This document shows, piece after piece, positions 22,501-31,500 of a stretch of 64,000 bases of DNA (position 1 is its first letter; every line of letters starts with the position of its first letter). A model generated the notes under the pieces. That model had not been told where the DNA came from, ran no database searches, and saw only the letters and a program-made list of their open reading frames with translations. The stretch comes from Atopsyche davidsoni (lineage: Eukaryota > Arthropoda > Insecta > Trichoptera > Hydrobiosidae): assembly GCA_022113835.1 (NCBI GenBank), contig JAILWY010000029.1, positions 5,486,001-5,550,000 of the forward strand, given 5' to 3'. The position numbers were made by a program, and so were the translations under genes.

Positions 22501-25500
22501 GCGCATGGCGTGTGGGTTATCCGCTGAATGAAGGTTCATGTGTTTTGTGTTACTAACTTCAGGAGCATCGCCGCACGCGCTGGCCAAGAACGGCCACTCG
22601 GGCTTGCACGTGGCGTGCCGTCACAACCATCCGGACATCGCCTTCGCTCTACTCGAGCACGGTAACCGCTTTTCTTCATATTTTGAAATTCAACTGGAAT
22701 TATTTCTACACTTTGACAGAGGACAACATCAAGCATCACTTATTCCACTTCATCAATCTGAGATGGAGTCAAATTGTACAGAAAACCCACATCGCGCTAT
22801 GGGGTGGTTGTCCTTTGAAGGCCGTATTTTACCATACTGCTCCCACTCAAGGAATAAGGATTAAACTTATATAATAATAATAAATTCACAAATGTATTCG
22901 CCAAGTTCATATAAAATATTAGTGGTGTTATTCTCAAGATATGTGTATTTCTTTACGAGTTGCAGACAAGTAATGTGTACATATTGGTTTGCAGGAGCTG
23001 ATCCCTCGGTGAAGTCTCGTGCCGGCTTCACGGCCTTGCACATGGCTGCGCAGGAGGGTCACGGGGACTGCGTGGAGATGCTGCTTGACCGCCAGGCTGC
23101 CGTTAACGAGCCTGCCAACAATGGTAAAATACTTCATACATATCTGATGATAGCTCCTGGTCTCGTACTCAAAAGAACCTATTAATTATATATTCAAGAT
23201 ATTTTAGTATTATGTGTGTTCATTGAAAAATTCAAAACAGCTTGTTTCGTTGATTGAAATCTTTTTGTGTGAGCAAATTTTCTATTTTGACTTGCAGGTC
23301 TTACGCCACTTCACCTGGCAGCACAGGAAGGCCGTGTGAATGCCGCATCAGCCCTCCTGGCTGCCGGCGCAAACATAGACGCGCGCACTCATGATGGCTA
23401 CACGCCGCTACACGTGGCCAGTCACTTTGGACAGCACGCCATAGTGCGTCTGCTGCTGGAAAAGGAGGCCGACGTCCACGCCACAACATCCATCGGGTAA
23501 TTATCATCATTGACACTCATGTCATTTTGTCACTCATGTCATTTTGATAATACCTTAAAATCTTTTATTTATATACTATTGGAATCGATAATCACGTGAA
23601 AAAAGATAGCAGTGTATGTAAGTTTCAACTTTCTATCTCTGTTCTGACACCGAGTGTTATCTGCTTCCAGATATACCCCGCTGCACCAAGCGGCCCAGCA
23701 AGGCCACACGCTGGTCATCCACATGCTGCTGAAGAACAAAGCAGATCCCAACGCTCTGACCACTGTAAGTCGGCCAGAATTTATGTATTTTTTAGTGTTG
23801 TTTCAACTTTTTGACGTGTCTAGTTTCGTCAGTACTCTGTCAAAAATATTGAATATAATAATTAGCATTTGCCAATCGCAATATAACAGATGAATTGTGT
23901 CTCTTTTTCATTGAACTATACAATGTAAATTGGTATACATTTATTTTTATTGGTATTTCAGAGCGGGCAGACGGCGTGCGGAGTAGCAGACCGTCTCGGT
24001 TACATCGGCGTAGTGGAAGCCCTGCGCCCTGTCACCAAGCACACTGTCACGCAGGCTGTTGGAGATGCTGGTCTGTAATTACCCTTCATGCAATCACATT
24101 ACCTTACAAATTATGCAATCACTTTAGTAATTAATGCTTTGTCTCTGCCAGTAACTCGTTAACAGCTTTGAATGTAACTCTTCGAGGATATTATTGAAAA
24201 TTTTAATTAAGCTGTGATTTTAGGAGCCGGAACTGAGGGAAGGTATCGAGTAGCCGCTCCGGAACTCATGCAAGACACCTTCATGAGCGACTCCGAAGAC
24301 GAAGGAGGTAAACTAAGATTTGATGAAATTGTTTCCTAATCATAGTTGAGTTAGTTCATGGCTATTCTGGTAATGAGCGTTGATTCAAAAAGTTTCTATC
24401 AAGTACCTTAAACTAATTATATTTTATATGTACGACCTGTGCGATAGTCAAGAGCATACTGGATTATTTATAAAAGGCCACACCATAATATCATCAGGTG
24501 ATATCCCAATACACTCAGTGCATTGGGAAATAGAAATAGAATTTAAAGATAGATTTAAGAAACTCCTCATTATCTAGGGGACTAATATGCAGCGATTTAT
24601 ATTGCAGGCGAAGTGGAGTGTCCAGCACAGCAGCAGCAGCAGTACCGCTACATGCGCGAAGCCGAGAGGACCCGAGATGTGGTGGACATCGCACCGCCCC
24701 TCCTGGCCTCCGCCAACAACGTCAACGTGGACAGGGAGCCTTTGCACATTGGGTTCTCTTTCTTATATTATTACTATCATTATTATTATTATCATTATTA
24801 TTATTATCATTATTATTATTATCATTATTACTTTACTTCACTTCTATTCTATGTCTTTGATTCTAAGCCATGCCTTCTGCATTTGTAATTTGATAAAGAT
24901 ATGAATAGATACCTTAATCCTGGTCAATAAAAATTGGCAGACCACGGGTTGTAATTTAAAACAAAGTTGTCGAATTTATTTTCTTTGTTTGACGTTTTGG
25001 GTTCAAAATAGAGCAATCTTCATGGAAGATGTTTGTGCTCATTACTACTATACTGGAGCTGAAGCTGAAGCATCACAAATCATCATGACATCTAGGAAAA
25101 CAATCACTTGTATTTTTTTTTTAGATTGTCAGGCAATCCATTGAATTACGTAGAAGCAATGTTCAATTTAGATATCAATATTATATTAACACTATAGTTG
25201 TACGTTTTCTAGGAAAAATAGTGTATTTCTTAAAATTTCCAAAGAATGTGAAAAAAGCATTGTATTTGTGACAATAAAAATTACAGATAGTCAAGAAAAA
25301 ACACATTCATGTGTTTTCAGTCTGTTATGTGTAAATAATATTTATCAGGTCAGTGTATCTGCGGTTATTAATATTTATCTTGTCTCGTCTTCCAGTTTCC
25401 TGGCATCGTTTGTGGTGGACGCCCGCGGCGGTGCTATGCGCTCAGCCCGCCGAGCCGGGCTGGCCGTGGTGGCACCGGCAGGAGCTGTTTCTCAACCTAC

Positions 25501-28500
25501 ACGAGTCACATGCCGCCATGCACGCCGCGCGCCTGCTCACCCGCCGCCACTCATGGAGGGCGAGGCCTTGGCCGCCCGTCTGCTGCAACTGGCGCCGCCT
25601 CAGGCAACTTTCCTCAGGTACACTGATTTACTGAAACTCAATAGGATACCGATCTCAATCCATTATCCATTATTGAATGATCTCAAATATCGCAAGTTGA
25701 GTTACACAAATCATTAAACTGTTTTAATCATTCATTTGTCCTGCACTGTTGCTTTATTTTTTTTCCGCATCCACTCAATTTGAATAATCAAATGTAATTT
25801 TGCTTAACAGTCCTGTGACCTTGGAAGTGCCTGCCTTCACATCCCAATGCCGAGAAAGAGAGCTGGTGGTGCTGCGATCCGACACTGGAGAGACCTGGCA
25901 CGACCACTACCTCCACAACAACGACAACTCCATGATTCAGGTACAATCTCCTTGTTTAAACGGATGTCTACTTATTTTAATATTTAAAAATCACTTATTC
26001 GCTTTATTATTGTGTTATATTCGTAGATTTTTGACCGTAAAAATAAACACAAACACTAACTTTCAACTAGAATTTTTAATGTTGGAAAGGTCTGACGTTT
26101 GTCCTGCATATTTTACAGGAGGCTCGAGCCAAGGAGAAGCTGGAAGGTGACACGATGGGCGGCCGCATCACCCGCATCCTGACATGTGACTTCCCGCAGT
26201 ACTTTGCCGTGGTGTCCCGTGTTCGCCAGGAGATGCACATCATCGGCCCTGAAGGAGGAACCATCTCCTCCAGTGCCATTCCACAGGTGACTGCTTTCTA
26301 TGTGTTAATGTGATGCCTACAGGCTCCCCACTTCTCAATACATAACTTTTCGATATTAGATATAGCTTTAGCGGATATGATGCATTGTTTTTAACATGTA
26401 TTTGCTTTGTTCAGGTGCAAGCCTTGTTCCCGGCAGACGCCCTTACAAAGCGCATCCGCGTGGGGCTGCAGGCGCAGGCCGCCCCGCCGGGGCTGGTACA
26501 GCGCGCGCTGGGCCGAGCTGCCTCCGCCTCGCCCGTACTCACTGTGGAGCCACGTCGCCGCAAGTTCCACCGCAGCATCGTCCTTACCATGCCCCTGCCT
26601 CCCACCGCTCAAGGACAGGTAACCCTCCACTCAATATACTTAAACAGCTAAAGATATTTAATAACACATGCGAATGCAAGGTTATGTGAGTAAAATTTTT
26701 GCAAATATAATACCTTGTGTATTCGCATTGCAGCAACAGGGTGGCAGCGGCAGTACGCTGCGCCTGCTGTGCTCCATCATGGGCGGCCAGGCTAGCGCCG
26801 TGTGGGAGGACGTTACGGGCTCCACGCCCCTCACGCAGACTGGCGACTGTGTCAGCTTCACCACCACTGTCTCCGCCAGGTACAGCCCTCTGTCTACTAT
26901 TAACTCCTACTTGCCTAATCTGACTACAAGTCGTGCTATGCCAAGTTCACCATAGCAGATTTAAGTAAAGAAATAACCAGAATTTGAATGTTATAAAGTA
27001 AATAGCAGCTTATTATTTATTCTCATTAAATACAAACACAAACCTGCTTTAGCAAAATTATTCAAAGGTAGTATTCTTATAAATCATAAGACATGTATAA
27101 AACTGTTTACAAATTTGTATGCCTGTTGCAGATTCTGGTTAATGGACTGCCGTAACATCACCGATGCTACCAAGATGGCCACAGAACTGTACAAGTGAGT
27201 ATTCAGCCTTGCGGTATTTCACCGATAAATATTTATTAAACGAAAAGGATTAGAGTGTCCAGAAGATCCAAGACCCATAAGGCTTAGTCAGTAGCTACGT
27301 ATAAAAATATAAAATTGCATGATTCTAAAGTGGACTAACTCCTGATATGTTGTAATGTCGGCTGATCCTTCCAGGGAGATGCTATTGGTGCCGTTTGAAG
27401 CACGCTTCGTCGTGCTCGGAAAGCGGGTGGATGCCATGGAAGGAAGACTGCTGGTGCTGTGCCTCACCGACCAGCAGCTGGGCAAGACCCTCATGGAGCA
27501 GGTATGACAATATACAATATCTACATTGAAATTTGTCACTCTGAGGATTCAATAATATGGACTGGTTTCTCATTCTGCAGGAGCACTACACGGAGCTCGC
27601 TCAGTCGTCTCCCATCACGCTGATGGACTCCAAGAGCCTGTATCTGGAATTCTCCGGAAACCTTGTTCCTGTCTCTAAGGCCGGACATCAACTCAACTTC
27701 AAGTTTGAGGTGAGGATGAGATTGCCAACTTTCTAATTAATTTTTTGGGGCCACTGGTAAATACGTCAGATAATTCATTATCATGCGACTCCCAATTGTG
27801 ATATGACGGGGTCGCACCTGTGTTTGCTCGCTACGTATAACGTGCTGTATATTTATAGAGATGATGCAACTGGCATAGAAAGCATCTGTTATAAAAATAC
27901 TTGTAAGATCACTTTCTTGTTTAGCTCATTCAGTCATCGTACTGTTTTTACTTTGAAAGACAACTTGCAACTTTAAGAGCGTTATTAAATTTTGAAGTTT
28001 CATTTAATTTTGTGAATTCATTGTCATTACAATAAGACAAACATTTTTTTGTTTCAATATTACGTTTGTATATTTTTTATACCATATTGAAATGCCTGTA
28101 AGTGGATGATAACAAGTGAGCAAGCGGTTGAGAAGCAGCTGCAGCTGCGTGCATCTAGTATCAGTTCGGGATTCACCTGTCTCCTAAACCTAGTTAATAC
28201 TGACTTTTATTTCACACATGCATAGATCTTTAAAAAGTTACCGAAAAAATTAGCTAAGAATCACCTCTGCTCCTGCTCTTCAAGTATCATTTAAGACAGA
28301 TACCGATATCCCGTGGCCCTGTCCCCCTACGTAATAATCTATCATTAATCAATCTCATCGATCTCCAGAAGGATACCATATATTATATTTATTTTTGTTT
28401 AGGCGTTCAAGGACAATCGCTGCGAGTTTTCAGTGCGGGTGAAGGACCCTGAGGACCTGGCTGCCGGCCGCATCTACTTCATGACTGAACCCAAGGTCGG

Positions 28501-31500
28501 TATTTCAAATTATTGTCACCATAAAATAATTTTAACATCAGAGCAAAGTAGACATTGCTTGAACGCTGTTAAAGATAGACCATGTCTTGCATGATCATGT
28601 TGATAACTGATGCTTAAGCATGGACTCTCTGTCACCTGCGTATTCATTAGACGAATAGGCCCCCGAAGACCCGTCACATTTGTCTAAATATCTATTGGTT
28701 AATTGGTTGGTTCCGTTGCAGGTTTCACGCGGCGAGGTGAGCGGTGCAGCAGCATGCGCGCTGGACGTGCAACTGCCTAGAGCCGTAGCCCCACGTGCTG
28801 CCAAATCACACCTAGACTGCCTAAATCTCGATCAGTCTGGTCAGTCAATTTATATAATTAGGAATTCGACAAACATTTACGATTATATAATGCTCATAAT
28901 TTCGTATTACAAGCAGATGGATGAGGATTGATCAGAGAATGCAGTTATGATTGTTTTTGTTGCTTGCAGGGTTCGACGCGCTGAACGATGAACTGAGCGG
29001 GCACTGGGGCGATTCTCTGGGGCGCCACGGCCTGTCTCTGCCGCGGCACTCAGAGCTAGAGGAGGACGAGCACCTCGCCAGTAACGGCAAGGTAACCAAG
29101 ATTTACAATAACAAAATGCAACTTTATCCACAAATTCAAGTGATGAATTAAATTACAAAAATAAAATAAAATTTTCACCAGTAAGATCAGTTATAAATAT
29201 TCTATTTTAATTTACAAAGTTTTAACTATTTATTTATTCTTCTAAATGTGAATGTCAACATATTTCTTAAATAATTCCAGATGGGAAATGACACCATCGG
29301 GGCCAAGACGGACAAGCCGATTAAGGACATCCTCAACAGAGAAGCCAAGGCCAATGGACATATCACCAGTGAGTTCAGAACCACAATTTCTGTACATATT
29401 CAAACGGAAGAGAAAAAATGTGTCTAATACGAGTTTCTTAGGATTTCTCTATACAAATTAAAGTAAATGTTGGAGATTTAACTAGCCAGATACAGCTTTT
29501 TATGCACATCCATTTTTCTTGACTTACTCTTAAGATCCAGTGAGAATTAATGTAATTACTACATAGATAATCTTAAATTCAAGCTTTATTATATACGTTT
29601 ATTATCTTTTTACAGTCATCCAAAATGGTGGAGATTCTGATAGCGATTCAAAGTCCAAAGCTCCTCCCAAGCCAGTGCGCCAGTCTCTGGAGAACTTCGA
29701 CTCTGACGATGACAAAACCATCACCACTAACGCCACTATTGAAATGCCGCGTCGCAAGACCCCAACACCCGAGCCCACCAAAAAGGAGAAGTCGCCCTCT
29801 CCAGATTTACCCACGCCCAAAAAGGGCAAATCTCCTTCTCCCGATATCAAAGACGACAAAAAGAGCAAGTCGCCGTCTCCAGATCCCAAAGACACACCCA
29901 AAAAGGGCAAATCTCCCTCTCCAGATCCCAGGAAGGGTAAATCGGGAATTCCTGAACTCATCAAGGGCAAGAGCCCGTCTCCAGATATCGGCAAGAAGAG
30001 TAAGTCGGCTACACCTGAACCTAAGGATACTCCCAAAAAGGGGAAATCTCCGTCTCCTGATGTGACTCCCAAAGCGCCGACTCCTAAACTAATTGACGAG
30101 GGACTGCTGGGTAAAGTTGAAGATATGTTCTCCAATTTTGCTGAACCAAAACTGAAACAAGCCCTCGGAGATGATGTTTATAAGACAAGACTTGTAGTAG
30201 ATGATGACGAAGATCCAAGAGTGGAGATCCACGAGGTCTGCATCAAGGAAGTAAGAAAAGCAAAGAATAAGGCAGACAATATCCTGGAAGACGCGGACGA
30301 TCTGATCGAGTCTAAAGTGTCAGAAGTCGACGAACGCTTAATGGAAGGATCCAATAAATTTCAAGACATCACCGGTGATTTTATGAAGAACACTGATGTC
30401 GGCATTGAGTATGACCTGCCAGAGAAGATGGACAAGAGGATCAAGGACTTTGGTCAATCCCTTGAAGGAAGCTATGACTATAATGTAAGCAACCTGGAAA
30501 ATGAAAAAGACGGACTACTGCTAGACCTGCGAGAAAAAGAACAACAGTTTACAGTGGGACTTCACGAGAGAGGAGACGAACTGAAGCAGCAATATGACAA
30601 CCTGGCCGATAGTTTCAGCGAAAAGAAAGATATCTTGGGAGAGAAGTTTGATGGGCTTTCGTCTGGGTTTGCTGCCAAGAAAGATGATCTTGGAAATAGA
30701 TATGACGAATTTTCCGGCGATTTGACACAGGAAAGAGATTCTATGGCACAGAGGTACGAGGAGTTCTCTGGTGAACTTAGAGATAAAACTGCCGACACTT
30801 ACAACCAAGTCTCTGGAAATTTAAGGGCACAAAAAGACAATCTCTCCGAGGAATATGACAGGTTCTCCAGTGGGATCCAAGATGGCGCTTCACAAAAGTA
30901 CCAAGACATGAGTGGGGAATTTGACGCACAAAAAGGTAACCTCGCCCATAAATACGATGAGGTGTCTGGGGGTTTGAAGGAAAGCACTCAGCAAAAGTAT
31001 GATGATGTCTCCGGAAGTCTGGCTGCACAAAAAGATAACCTGACACAAAAATATGATGACTTCTCGGGGGGACTAAGCGACAAGAAAGATGAGATGGCAC
31101 ATAAATATGACGAATTTGCCGGATCAGTGAGTGATAAGAAAGATGAGATGACACACAAATTTACTGAAGGACTTAGTGACACAAAAGATGAAATGGCACA
31201 CAAATATGATGACTTCACTGGAGCTGTAAGTGATAAGAAGGGCGAGATGGCACATAAGTATGACGAATTTGCCGGATCAGTAAGTGACAAGAAAGATGAG
31301 TTGGCGCACAAGTATGACGAATTTTCTGGATCAGTGAGTGAAAAGAAAGATGAGATGGCTCATAAATATGATGACTTCACCGGAGCGGTGAGTGACAAGA
31401 AAGATGAGGTCGCGCAAAAGGTGACTGGAGAAGTTGCAAACAAGCGGGAAGAACTCGCAAATAAGTATGACGAAATATCTAGCGATTTACAGCAACGCGG

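Noticed and set aside
29602..30135. 177-codon open frame antisense to the ankyrin giant exon
   Set aside because: It mirrors the repetitive KSPSPD codons and has no independent start context or domain; it is a shadow of the sense exon.
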